Below, in pieces: positions 15,201-44,687 of a stretch of DNA of 64,000 nucleotides (the first letter of the stretch is position 1; each line of letters starts with the position of its first letter). Source of the DNA: Zeus faber (taxonomy: Eukaryota > Chordata > Actinopteri > Zeiformes > Zeidae); the NCBI GenBank assembly GCA_960531495.1, contig OY482862.1:10753938-10817937 (forward strand), written 5' to 3'. Position numbers and translations under genes: made by a program. The notes under the pieces were generated by a model that saw only the letters and a program-made list of their open reading frames with translations, was not told the DNA's origin and ran no database searches.

Positions 15201-16903
15201 ATTTCAGGGTTGCAGTGCATGTGTGAAAGCAGCTCTCGACGGAAGAAGGTACCAAAAGGAGAGGAAAATATATCGAGTGGGTAGAGTCAGCTTCCATTAA
15301 ATTTTTTTTTTTTTTTTAAAGGAATAAGACACTGCATACCAACCCCCCGCCCCCCTTTTTTTACCTAAATCTTCAAGCGAAGCATGAAATCCAGCAAAAA
15401 TGAGCTAGCAGCTATGTAATTCATTAAAGAATGTGTTAAACGTGTAAAATACACACAGATAAGCCCAAGTGGAAGCATATTTAACCAGAGGAGACTGTAG
15501 CATTAACTCAAGTGTAAGAGTAAAGTGGTGAGGTCCTTTAAGTGAACTTGCTCCACGGCCATAAAACAGAAACTTGATTCCTGTTGTAAAATTGCAGTGA
15601 GGTCCTGGATAAGACAAGAGGAGGACGCCATGACTCAGAAAAGTTAGGTGACTTTGTGTTGTAACCATTTGACGGTGTCAATAATTACACGTCTAATTAA
15701 ATGGTTATCAAAGGTCACCAGGATAATCTCCTGCAACAATCAGAAATATTTTGATATTGTTTTATTCACAATATGCCATTTGGTTCCTCATAATCCGGAG
15801 CCCCAGAGGGCACATAAGGCCACGAATCATAATGAGGAGTATTGTTTCACTCGATTTTTCAGCCTTTCTCCTCTGCTCTCTAATATGCTTTCCTACACGT
15901 TTACCATGTGAAGAGAAAAACAGAAATAGGCCTCTAAACCAGAATCCAACAACATTGAACAAACAAATCAAAACGATTAAAATTAGGCTTAAGCGTTTAA
16001 TTTTTTTTTATCCAAGAACAATTGAACCATTACTGTGTCAAAATATAAATAACACCATGAGACAGCAGCTGCACGGCTGGCATCCTGGTGAGGAGCTGAA
16101 AAAAGGTTTGGGAGAGATGATTTCACACATGCAAGTGCACGTATGCATGTGTTTACGAGTTGAGAGGGCGACAAAACCCATCAGATTTTGATGAGGAAAT
16201 GAATAACCAGACCACAACAAACTGCTCAACTACTAATGAAAACTAACTAATTTTCTTGCATTTCCGGTGTTAAAAAGGCTCCAACAACAGGGAGCTGGTG
16301 CGTCATCACTTGCCTTATCTACTGGAGAGCAGTCGTTTATTGATGTTGACCGTTAGAAGATAAAAATGTAAGCAGACTATTTAGACATTTCTAACATCGG
16401 TTTAAAAAACCCTCTACATTTGTGGCGGAAACATGGGGATTGTGGTATTGGGACAATTTTACCAAAACATCGCGATTATGCTCAAATGACGGGGAGATCA
16501 GGCAATTACGACGTAAAGTAAGCGTGCATGTCATAGCTTAAAGTTCCACCAACGTAGAGTGATCTTGATGAGGAAACTACAAACACATTTAGACTCCTAA
16601 TGAACGGATGTTTCTTTTGCATGTGCCGTGTAAAATAAAGTCCACACCATAATACCACTCCATCCTTACTGCCACTGAGCCCCCGGTACAACCTGCCTTT
16701 CCCATCTACCCATCTGTATCTGGAGCATACGGCACACTTTGGATATCCTGTATATATACACGATTTGGCATTCTTTGCTTTCTTTTTTTACAATGCATGG
16801 AGACATATGCGTCCATGTATACAAGAAGGTATTTGGGCACAACAAGCAGATTCTGGTGCTTCATTAGTGGACACTGGGTGAAGCATCAGATCAGTGGTGT
16901 GAT

Positions 16904-16939
<36 letters not shown>

Positions 16940-18062
16940 TTTGCTGAGGCGTCACAAAGCGTCTTATTCATTAAAACGCAGAGGCGGCATGACATGGCAT
17001 TCGCATGCAAATGTAAAAGCAGTAGCTAGATAAGACAGGTGTTGCTGCCACTGCGGCCTTCTAAAACAACAACCGGCTCTGGAATGAACAATAAAATACA
17101 CGAATTACAATAACGGAGCGCAAGTGGGTTAACTCGGGTTAACGTTCAACGCATATTAACATATTAGGAAATCGAGACGACTGCCACACGCGGGTTCTAC
17201 ACCGGGTGAAATGGCAGAACTACGGTTCCAAGCAGCTGGACCTGTAGTTAGTTAACGCCTGCTAGGCGCTAAGCTAACGTTAGCCGATCCGCCCAGATAG
17301 AGCAGCGGAGAGAAGGCCTCCACACACACACACAGGCCTCTTCCTCTACTCGGCCTACGAGTTGGCGTTAGCATGCTAGCGAACACCCAAAAAAAACCTG
17401 ATATCCCTCTTATTTTAAAGGAGCGACTGGGGTTTGTAAGGTCACGACAACAGAGTACACTTCCTGCTGTGGGACGCAGCGCCCAATAAATAAGGCGGTC
17501 AGGTGCCGTTTAGTCAACATTGTTTAGCTAACATTAAAATTGTGACCGTTAGTGACTCCCCGTCTAATTCCTGACACCCGCTGGAACGAGCGTTGCATTC
17601 GGGTTATAAAACAATCGAAAAACACCATCTGAAACCCCAAAAGATTAACCACGGCCATTTTCTTAGTTTGGGGGTAATGTTTAAGTGAATTGGCTTGAAA
17701 GAACGGATTCGACAACTTGTGTAAACACGAAACGCTCTGCTGCAAGGCTCCGCTCTATTTGTAGACGGTGTCAGGGACCGTTCGAGGCTAATGCTAAGCT
17801 AATGCTAGCGAGAGTTCAGCTGACTGGGAAGGCTACGTTAGCTTAAAAATAATAATAAGTCTGATCTTCACATGTTCCCATTATAAATAAAAAAATTCAA
17901 CATCTATATCCAGGGGCGGTATGCGGTCAGCGAATGATGACCACATAACACAGAAGACGCTACCGGCAAACTGACTTTAAACGGCAGTGTGATGTATCGC
18001 TCCATTACCTGGCATCGACCACCAGCTGATGCTAACATTAGCTCGACGGCTAACAACTCACC
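587..18062 (-). CDS. usp9x: USP9X-type ubiquitin carboxyl-terminal hydrolase, N-terminal part (5' end of gene; continues beyond left edge)
   Basis: Large deubiquitinase (about 2,550 residues in human) that removes ubiquitin from many substrates. Only the N-terminal helical-repeat region lies here; the catalytic USP domain is outside the window. Coding exons in transcript order are 11517-11404, 8562-8417, 8334-8255, 7181-7069, 5718-5500, 4375-4260, 4106-3855, 3712-3577, 3466-3314, 2994-2890, 2795-2589, 2493-2357, 1517-1384, 1271-1193, 1026-913 and 815-587. They total 2,334 nt (778 codons) and phase is kept at every junction. The start ATG at 11517 opens with [12 protein letters not shown], identical to human USP9X. 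Later blocks such as [20 protein letters not shown] and [20 protein letters not shown] are almost unchanged from human. A GQ repeat follows the start. An acceptor at 11594 and a donor at 18062 suggest an untranslated first exon. The autosomal or sex-linked paralogue question (USP9X versus USP9Y) cannot be settled here, but USP9X is expected in fish. Confidence 0.95.
1740..2050. repeat. Interspersed repeat of a type common in teleosts (class unresolved)
   Basis: Contains the phrases ACTCCACACAGAAAGG, GGGTTTGAACCCAGGACC and ACTGAGCCACCATGC. I recognise these from a high-copy teleost repeat that often ends LINE/SINE-like units. The GGTTTGAACCC part resembles a pol III B box. It sits in the USP9X intron between exons 2357-2493 and 1384-1517. 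Confidence 0.55.
5775..5850. repeat. A/T-rich low-complexity tract
   Basis: Alternating poly-T and poly-A runs with AT steps, able to fold back on itself. Intronic to USP9X. No gene signal is seen in the surrounding intron (5719-7068) apart from AT-rich sequence. Confidence 0.7.
7660..8060. mobile_element. hAT-like non-autonomous element fragment (copy 1)
   Basis: Begins with TAGGGCTGACCCCTGAAAG, a hAT-like terminal motif. Its inner part (7840-7990) shares blocks with 54350-54490: a GTGTGAAT...GTC start, GGCTCTCTGTGC, CCAAATAAAACAACTAA and GACGGRGCA. No clear right end or target duplication was found, so it may be truncated. It lies in the USP9X intron between exons 8255-8334 and 7069-7181. 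Confidence 0.5.
9181..9210. repeat. (AC)15 microsatellite
   Basis: Perfect AC dinucleotide array in USP9X intronic sequence. Confidence 0.95.
10769..11374. mobile_element. MITE with TTTCCACC terminal repeats
   Basis: Left end reads GCCACTTTTCCACC; the right end, reverse-complemented, reads GCTGCGTTTCCACCC followed by AAAGTACTTGGAACTTTTAG. Inside is a duplicated block of about 28 bp (AAAAAGTTTTGATGCTGTAC core at 10889 and 10919) followed by an inverted copy of GATGCTGTACTTTT. No open transposase is present. Flanks are A-rich, so the target duplication is unclear. It sits in USP9X intron 1 of the coding part, next to the ATG exon donor. Probably hAT-type. Confidence 0.6.
11404..11594 (-). other. 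usp9x: USP9X exon with start codon and end of 5' UTR
   Basis: On the minus strand a pyrimidine-rich tract ending CTACAG gives an acceptor, so the exon starts at 11594. The ATG is at 11517-11515 with A at -3. The exon encodes 38 residues and ends in a GT donor at 11403-11402. The reading contains a short run of GQ dipeptides that is longer than in human. The left end of a small transposon lies about 30 bp from the donor. Confidence 0.85.
13614..13962. mobile_element. Tc1/mariner-like MITE with TA target duplication
   Basis: The left end CAGGTATTCGTCACTAAACG pairs with the reverse complement of the right end, CAAGTGGTACTCACTTAACG, at about three quarters of positions. TA dinucleotides flank both ends (13612-13613 and 13963-13964). 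The length is 349 bp and there is no transposase. Confidence 0.6.
14660..15233. mobile_element. MITE with GCTGCTTTCACACATG terminal repeats
   Basis: A 16-bp perfect inverted repeat, GCTGCTTTCACACATG, marks the left end. Its complement ends the element at 15233. A second GTGCTTTCACACATG lies just inside the left end. Inner blocks (TTGTCCGGAG and CTCCGGACAA) also pair. There is no open transposase and no clear target duplication. Non-autonomous DNA transposon, probably hAT-like. Confidence 0.65.
16902..16936. repeat. (AC)n microsatellite
   Basis: Perfect AC repeat of about 17 units. Confidence 0.95.
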
Positions 18063-18230
18063 AGGAATTTGATCGGACTTCCCCCTTCTATCCACAAGCT
18101 GCGTCCCGGCCTTCAGCGGTCGCGTCGTCGTATCTTACATAAACGCGGCCTTATATCGCGGTCTGCTTCTCTGGGAAACCCACGGCTCACCGGAAAGATC
18201 TTATTTACAACGGGGCTTTTTTTTTTTTTT
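18062..18230 (-). promoter_or_regulatory. usp9x: Likely USP9X untranslated first exon and promoter
   Basis: On the minus strand a strong donor (CCTG then GTGAGT) lies at 18062/18061, with GC- and CpG-rich sequence upstream of it. No ATG continues the USP9X reading here, which fits a non-coding exon 1 spliced to the ATG exon 6.5 kb away. The exact transcription start cannot be read. The 5' boundary given is a guess, placed before the poly-T run at 18216-18233. Confidence 0.5.
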
Positions 18231-18279
18231 TTTTCCTCCGCTTTTGAGTGTTTTTCCTGCGTCACCGGCTCGCTGGTAG

Positions 18280-18318
<39 letters not shown>
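18280..18318. repeat. (GGCA)n tetranucleotide array
   Basis: About ten GGCA units directly upstream of the USP9X first exon, followed by a C run at 18319-18328. Confidence 0.95.
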
Positions 18319-18669
18319 TCCCCCCCCCCACCAGCACCGCAGCTCAACTCTATCCAGTCCCGATCTCTCTCTCCGGGTCTTGTCACTTCGGTCCCGGCAG
18401 ACAAGACGCACACGACGCGGGGGTCACTTCAACATGTCTGACGCACGAAACGCCGTCTGCTGGAGGAAAGAGCAGCGAGCGGGCGACGATCCGAACGGAA
18501 CGCGCACAACACAAAACACCCGCTCCGGAATTCTGACCGTCCGGCTCCGGGTCCGGTTCCAGGACTTTCCCGGCTCCGGGTTTTACCTCCGTGCCCCGGC
18601 GGAGCGTGCGGCAGCCGCGAGGCGCCTCGGACTCTGCCGCCCCCCGCTGCACGGGACCGGTATTGCAGG

Positions 18670-18731
18670 CTGCGCACTGGGGGGGGGGGGCTGCGCAGTG
18701 GGGGGCAGCGCACCGGGGGGGGGGGGCTGCT
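18670..18731. repeat. G-run tandem repeat, G-quadruplex prone
   Basis: Three G runs (12, 6 and about 12 long) are separated by near-identical linkers containing CTGCGCA or CAGCGCA. This makes a short tandem array of about 20 bp per unit in the USP9X upstream GC-rich zone. Confidence 0.8.
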
Positions 18732-21169
18732 TTGAAAAGTGACACAAAGCACCAAAATAAATGGGCTGTTCTGAGTGACGCCACAGACTAGTGATGCACA
18801 ACCCCTTTTTTCGGATCAAGATCCCTCCGTTTCGTCTCTTGGACCCCAACCTTTCAATCCGTCGGATTGGATTGAGTCCAAAACTCCATAGACCTGCTCA
18901 TATTATAAGAGTGGCGGCCGTGGGTAATGTTGATTTTAAAGTTCCTATACGAACACTAACCTTAACCCAAACCCATTTTTTTTTTTTTTTTTTGGAAGGG
19001 AGGGTGAATGAAGTTATGCGGTAAATCATTTCCAAAGCTGATTAAAAAGTCCACCTGGCCAAACCACTTTTGCCCTGTGGTCTTGTTTGCGCTTGGCTCA
19101 CGGTGCCAAGTCTGGAGCTCTGCGTGTCCGCCAATCGCAGGTCGGGAAAGACGTCACTGGAAGCAAAACAAAAAACAAAAAGCCCCTCTCCATCGTATGG
19201 GCGCACTTCAAATGGCCAATGGGGGGAAAAAAAGATTCATACAACAGAAATTAGACAAAATAGGAAGAAAATGGGGTTTTTTTTGGGGGGGGGGGGGGGG
19301 GGTTAGAAGTTAACACTGGCAGACTTGAAATATATTGTACATTTATTTCCTGACCATATATATAAAAAAATATATTTTTTAGATATTGAAGATATTTTAT
19401 CAAAACCTCTTTCACCTTGACAACCTGGCGGCAGTGCGCCCAAGCGCCCACTTTCCTCTGAGTTTTAGAGACAGTGAAACTAGGAGCAAAACAGTCATTG
19501 TTGTAAAAAACGGTGACCTTTTACTACAAATCACTTGGGGACCCACCACTGGCGACCACTGCCATAGCCTAACCACTGGTGGTTCAGTAAAGACGCTTCC
19601 ATACAAAGGCTATTTGAAGAAGTATTGACACCCCCCACCATCCAATTACTTAAAAAGGGATTAAGAACCTTGAATATCATGCAGAATCATACAATGAACA
19701 CAAAGACCTCTTGAACTTGAACTTGAAGAACATTCTCTAAATCCAGTGGTTCTGTACTCAGCGGTTGTTATTTGTGGAACCACAAAAACGCATCTTCAGA
19801 ACCGATTTAATGCCATGGGCACACTGCCCAGACTTTGAAAGTCATCAGATCGCTGTTCACACTACACAACTTTCTGTCTTGTGACTGATCGGTGACAGGG
19901 GGTCACATGTAACTAGATCTTTCATCGGGAGGAGTCCTGCCCGGTCCAAACTACGTTTTGTCACAAAAACACACACGAGTAGTGACATCGGGAATGATGC
20001 GATACCATGCGGGACAGGATTGTTTTTTTTATTGTATTCTTGATCAGATTAGTTGTTTACTATGTTATGACTGTATACTGTACACATTCAAATGCCTTCA
20101 CATTAAACATGCAGTTTCACAGTCTCCAAGGAATGGCAAAGATTTAAATTTATTTCAGTATTTTATAAACTTCTTTGTTTAAACAGAATGTTTATCCCAC
20201 CATCACATCCATTTGCAAAACATAAAAATACTTCTGAGATCATTTAATATAGGATTGTTTTTCCATTCCTTTCTGTCACACCATCTGGGTTGTAATATAA
20301 ATGCAAATGTTTCTGTATTTGCATTTGAATTTTCTTATTCATCAAATTCAATTTCTACAATCAAACATGGCATTGGACAAATACCAAACCAAGCTATACC
20401 CGTATTGGTAGTGGGAGATGAAATCAATTAAAAAATGTTTTTTATATATATATGCATATATATAGATATATTACTACATAGCATATAGTATACATATATA
20501 TATTATTTATGTTACTACCTCCAGGAGTCCACTCCAGTTATGAATTGAATAATAATTGACTGCTTAATAACATAACCCACCTACCGAAATCATGACACTC
20601 TAGTCTAACAAATCCAAGCTATTTATATCATAAATTATATCTTAAAAAGGCATTAGAAGCTAAACAGTTACTATTGGAGTTTTCCAATTTTTTTGGAGGG
20701 ATTTTGATTTTTGCCATAATTCGTTTTTAATCACTCACAAATAGATTTTAAAAAAGGTTTCACATTGTACTGATGTTGAATTCCCACTACGCATTCGATT
20801 TCTGGGGATCTCTGTAATGGTGACCACTTGAAACACAGTAATTATTTAGAAATCACAAGGAAACAGGTCAACTATCAAGTAACAGAGCGAACCTTAGAAA
20901 CTGTAAACATTTTCCTAAAAATCTCCCGTATTTTTAAGCTTTCTAAAAAATAATAAGAATAATATAAATATTTGGCGGCAACGTTGACAGTAGGCTGTGG
21001 CACACGCTCCCTTGCTTGTTTCTCAAAAAACAACAACAATAAAAACAGTGTGTTTCTATTGCAGTGTATCTTTTTTATGTTGTTTTTTTTTCTTTTTCTT
21101 ATGTGAAACAAAAACAGCCCCATTTGTGTTTAATGATATGGTATGGTATGATATAGTGATATAACCCCC

Positions 21170-21365
21170 CCCAGCCACAAACAGTTCCGGGGCGTGGGCA
21201 ACAGCAGTGCATTTGCATTTAAAGCAACACACTGAAACAGCCTGTCGACAGCAGGATGGTTTAGAGGCATGTTAGAATGGTTAGAATGCATAATCTGAGT
21301 GGTATTGTCAGCAAAAGAAAAAACTTCAAAGACATGTTTTGGGGGCCTCAGACACCCATATTAAC
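21170..21365. mobile_element. Partial copy of the TTAA-flanked element found at 26165-27242
   Basis: Shares the ordered blocks CAGCCTGTCGA, TAGAGGCATGTTAGAATGG, GAATGCATAATCTGAGT and a CAGCA-containing tail with 26990-27180. Only the right half of the family is recognisable and no terminal repeats are seen here. Confidence 0.65.
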
Positions 21366-22139
21366 CCGTTGAAAAGGGGTTAATAGGGGTTTAATGGGGA
21401 TCTGCAAAAAAAAAAAAAAGAAATATAATGATGAGTTACTGCATGAACAGTTCATTTTTTTTTTACCTCTCCGCAAACAGATGTCTTCAAAATGAAAGCA
21501 ACTGAACGTTCCCGCCAAATATCGCTGCATAGGCCTCCCGCATGGAAAGCCTGTGTTCTCATTTGCCCACGTTGTCACTTATTACGGTTGACATCAACGC
21601 AGTCGTATTATTTGCACCGTGTTGATCAAGTCCGGGAGAAATAAACAAAATAATGAAAAATCAAGTATTTCCTCATTTTGATTTGAACTCAAGTGAACTC
21701 GGGTGTCATCTCACATCCTAATTTTTTTATTTATTTATTTATTTATTTATTAATTTATCCCCCACCCCACCTCGGATATGTCCTTGAAGCCTCATTCTGA
21801 GAAAAAGGAAACAAAAGAAACAATATTTTGCTGTTTAAACTTTCAACGCTCATCTGTCGTAACGCTGTACATATTATATCGTTATTACCATTTTCACCGT
21901 TTCCATCCTGGTACACGCAGTAAGAGTATAGATTGTACGCACTGTGTATTTATGCAAACGTGCACAATTCCGTGTGTTTGCAGTGTCGATTGTTGATACA
22001 GGGGTTTGTTGTTTATTGATTATTGGTCGTTTTTTGGGGGGGGGGGGGTATTCGGGAGGCTCCGAAATCCTGATCCTTCTTTTTTTTTTTTTTTTTTTTT
22101 TCTACTCCCCACTCCACGTTTTCCCACCGACCGCACTTG

Positions 22140-22378
22140 TGATCGTTCCCGACAGCAAAGATGGCGGCCACACGGCGCTAAACACCACCCTGCGATGACC
22201 AACTAAACCCTGTGTCCTCAGCGGCGTTTCGGCGGAAAAAAGAAACAAGACACCGAGCCGCAATTAAAAAAGCCCGAATCCCGAAGCCTGTTTTTTCTTT
22301 TTACGCGGGAGGCTTTTGCGACTCGGTGGTTGTGTTTCAGGGGGAGCGTCGCTGCTAGCCCCGTATTGTCGTTGTAAA
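22140..22378 (+). promoter_or_regulatory. med14: MED14 promoter/5' UTR with YY1-type element
   Basis: AAGATGGCGGCC at 22158-22169 matches the YY1 consensus often placed at vertebrate TATA-less start sites. The sequence from there to the ATG is GC-rich and lacks a TATA box. If transcription starts upstream of it, the element's ATG opens a six-codon upstream reading frame that ends TAA at 22179-22181. Confidence 0.55.
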
Positions 22379-41371
<18,993 letters not shown>

Positions 41372-42060
41372 CGACGACAGCGACCTCAGCCGGAGCCCGA
41401 TTGGAACGATTCAACACTGGGACACACCAAGTGAATGGACCATCGGCTCAAGATGTCAAAATGCAACATATACCCTCTTTGCTTCAGCCAACGCTTCATG
41501 TACAGTTTCTAATATTAAAGGGAGTGACTTGTTCAGAAGTTCTGTTGGTTTCTTGCTAAACAGGTGACTCAGAGGTGTGTCTTGAACGAGACAGGCATTT
41601 GATGCAAAAGAATAAAAACTATTATGTTTTTCTTTCAGGTGCACTTCTAAATATTATTGAAAATGTGGTTTGTTTACCAAGACATGTACATTATTGTAAA
41701 TTTGAGTATTGAAAGATTGTCCACATTTGTTCGATTTTTTTCTAAGGATTGTCATTGTTGTTGTTTTTTTAAATATATATAAAATGTCAGATCAATACTG
41801 TGGAGGTATTGGAGATATATTCTTTCTCGGCACAGTATTTAAATGTCCTTTTCCCTTTATTATATCCGGACCTCAGCCTTTCGTGTTTTTTTTTTTTTTT
41901 CCTCTTATTTCGAGCTGTCGCTTTGAATACTATAAAACTGTGACAAACTTTATATGCAGTTGTATTTTAGTAAGACTGCTTCGGAATCCCGAATGAAGAA
42001 GAATCTATGAGACCTCTTGTCGGTTTTTGATTACTATTTAATAAATGATGCCAGGGACTG
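41372..42060 (+). other. med14: MED14 3' UTR with polyadenylation signals
   Basis: After the TAG at 41369-41371 the sequence is AT-rich and non-coding. AATAAA occurs at 41611-41616 and 42040-42045; the second is followed by GT-rich sequence and is the more likely main signal. Confidence 0.65.
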
Positions 42061-42560
42061 ACTTGTTCTGTGGTGTTCTAGCAGAGCTTTGCTTTGTTGT
42101 GTGGAGTCGGCTTCCCTCCACCACGTGACTCTGTGAGCCCCAAAACATGACGTCACCCAGGAAGCCGGGTGGTCGCTCATAAAGAGACGTTTGTGTCAGG
42201 TCCGGAAATCTGGGCTTTCAAGGGCGTGGGCGTTGATTTCGTCGCTGTATGTGGATATATATTGAGTATATTGGTACTCAAGTGGAATTGAATTTATATT
42301 ACTTTCGCTCAAGTGCGAACTGCGCCGCCTGCGATGAGGATTTGATTGCACATCACATTAAACCTTTTAATCGCACTCGTTCGCCCGACTCTTTAGCGTC
42401 GACTCGCGTCAAGAAAAACAACAAAAAAAGCGCCGCCTCTATCTCGGATAAGAAAATGAAGAATATTCTGATTCGTCTCTATATTCGATGAGAAACGCGA
42501 CTGCCTGTATGCTGCTGTGTGCATCAGTTCAGCTCACTAGATACGAAGGTAAATACTGCC
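42061..42560 (+). promoter_or_regulatory. Upstream region and 5' UTR of the 261-residue gene
   Basis: Compact gap of about 500 bp after the MED14 polyadenylation signal. It contains a palindromic E-box CACGTG at 42122-42127 and moderate CpG content at 42380-42430. No TATA box is evident at a sensible distance from the ATG at 42561. Confidence 0.4.
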
Positions 42561-44687
42561 ATGGCAGTGAGCGTCACTGAGCCGCTCTGTCATCCGCACC
42601 TTTATCACGAGAAATTTAAAGGTACGTGGAATTACATTCATATTATTATTATTATGATTATTCTTTTGCATTCACTCCGGTCACTGTGGGGTATTTTAGG
42701 GTAGTATAATGTTTTTTCTCTACTTTTTACCTTTATGTGATGCTATTCCTTATAAATGACACCATTGTCCGGCCAAGAGTCAACGTGGAGATTCCATGAT
42801 GATGATGATAATAATAATAATAATAATAATCATCATCATTGATTCTTGGACTCTGTCTTTGTGTTGTTAGTCGAGCTGCAGGTGAGGAGACCCGTGATGC
42901 CCCTGCAGCTGAGTCCCGAGCAGGTGGGCTTGGAGATGCTGTGTCTCTGTGGGCAGCTGGACCTCCTCATCCGGGCCCAGATGCACCAGGTAGAGATGCT
43001 GCTCCCATCGCCACCATGAGCGCCAGATGTCGCCGCCAGGTACGAGGGAAATGGTCCGTGCCCGCGTTGCCTCTGAGGTGACGTCTCTGTTGTGTTCCAA
43101 GTTCCAGGAGCAGTTAAGCCAGGACTGCAGCCCAGAGGAGTCCGACGCTTTCCAGACTCAAGGTGAGATATTCTCTCTGCGTTACAGCAAGACCGGTCAC
43201 TCCACTAATCCGTATGTCACCCATCAGGATCAGAGATTCTTGACCAGATGCTGCAGTGCCTGGAACATCTACCAAAGCCCATGCCGCAGCTGGAGGTTGT
43301 ATTTCTTATTTATTAAGTATAATCCCAATTAAGGTGAAATCGAAGTGTAGTACTATGTTGTGAATAGGAATTGTAATGCGGTGTGTATTGACGCCTCCTC
43401 AGGATTACCTCGACATGGTGGGCCTGTCAGCCATGTTTCCTCGGGTGGAGGTTTACCTCATCCAAGGCAGCCCAGTGGAGATGCTGGAGACGCCTCCCAT
43501 GGATGGTGAGAGGGGGCTTCAGCCAAAAAAACGTATCTTTTGTCCCCCTGACATCCGGGTTTACCCTCGTCTTCGCTCTTAAGACATTCACTTCCTTTCC
43601 TCCAAAGTATGACTTTTTCTGGTGAATGTTTTTTTTGGGGAATGTTCATCCATATCACTATAACTACGTTGGTTTAGCAAATTCACCATGGCTGCCTTTC
43701 ACTTCTGGAGTGCCCTCTTTCAAGGAATGGTGGACCTCGCCACCAACCGGGGAAACTTTGTATACAGTAGAGGAGCTCATGCATAATGCAAATTAATATA
43801 ATGTCTTCTATTAATTTGTGTTTCTTGCCGACTAAATAAATACAGGATAAATATTAAATGTTATTTTTTAACAAAACAATCTCATGGATTTCCACTTTCA
43901 TTTAGATCAGGATTATAGAGATTCCTATACCATCAGATGAAAATGTTTACTTTACACAGTAATGTGACAATAACAAAATGTCACTAATGCAATGTATAAT
44001 TATGTGTGTAAACGTACTATTTCTAGTTTAAGAGTAGAGTTTCTGTTCACTATGTCTCCAAAATACAACTTTGTTTCAAGAGGATGTATCCAACGTGTTG
44101 TTTGTGTTACAGAATACTTCTCCCACATCGCTAAACTGAACCAGCTTCTGGTGCTGAGTCAACAACTAGAGGAGGACGTCCGTCACCTTGGAAGTCACAA
44201 ATACATCGCCCACCAGCTCTCGGTCTTATATGTTAGTGGAGTGAATCGCTGCTATTCTCTCGTATTCTGCTTTAATTAATGTGTCCTTTAAAAAAAAAAA
44301 TCCCCTTGTTGCAGCAAGTCGTCAGCTCTTTCAGAGGAATCCAGTGCTTGGGGGAAATAAAGAAAGATATCGAGGCCAACTTCAAACAGATGAGACAGTC
44401 CCTGGTACCGGAGGAAGGCTCCAGGCAGGAACCTCAGCTGGCAGCGAGTTACGTAAGCTGGTGAGAGAAATTCCCAATTTTACTTCTGTTGCACCTGGCA
44501 AATTCATTTTTCATTCATTTTTTTGTCTTTGTGCGGTTGATGTGATAACACCGGTGATCTTCCTTTGTGTGTGTCTAGGATATTAGATATCACAGGGTCC
44601 ATAGCGTCAGCAGTGTCATTGCTGCCAGACGAGCTGACAGACGAGCTTCACCCGGCGCTGACTTTCATCTCCCAGTTTTTGACCTGA
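42561..44687 (+). CDS. Uncharacterised 261-residue, mostly helical protein
   Basis: I do not recognise this gene. Eight exons join in phase: 42561-42621, 42871-42989, 43102-43162, 43228-43295, 43403-43505, 44113-44231, 44315-44460 and 44579-44687 (786 nt, stop TGA). The start MAVSVTEPLCHPHLYHEKFK is the first ATG giving the frame. The N-terminal part reads LQLSPEQVGLEMLCLCGQLD. The middle has EYFSHIAKLNQLLVLSQQLE and YIAHQLSVLYQVVSSFRGIQ, leucine-rich amphipathic stretches suggesting helical bundles or short coiled coils. The C-terminus is DELTDELHPALTFISQFLT. No signal peptide, transmembrane segment or metal-binding motif is seen. The exon 7 donor is placed at 44460/44461 because the nearer GTAAGC at 44453 would put the last exon out of frame. 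AATAAA at 45028-45033 likely ends the transcript. Confidence 0.8.

Larger units (their letters stand above)
11595..18061 (-). other. usp9x: USP9X first intron (6.5 kb)
   Basis: Lies between the likely untranslated exon and the ATG exon. It holds at least two MITE-like elements (13614-13962 and 14660-15233), a short (AC)n at 16902-16936 and otherwise AT-rich unique-looking sequence. No coding exon was recognised in it on either strand. Confidence 0.6.
18231..22378. other. Intergenic stretch between divergent USP9X and MED14
   Basis: No coding exon recognised. It contains the (GGCA)n array, the G-run cluster at 18679-18726, a run of about 18 G at 19285-19302, AT-rich palindromic sequence near 20440-20510, a partial copy of a transposon at 21170-21365, a (TTTA)n tract near 21725-21755, and the MED14 promoter at the right end. 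Confidence 0.6.

Noticed and set aside
18069-18849. Several overlapping frames of 60-164 codons near the USP9X promoter
   Set aside because: GC-rich promoter sequence with tetranucleotide and G runs; no splice structure or protein similarity seen.
44453-44458. GTAAGC as donor of exon 7 in the 261-residue gene
   Set aside because: Gives a different, arginine-rich last exon reading without the leucine pattern; the donor at 44461 gives a continuous helical C-terminus. Not fully excluded as an alternative.
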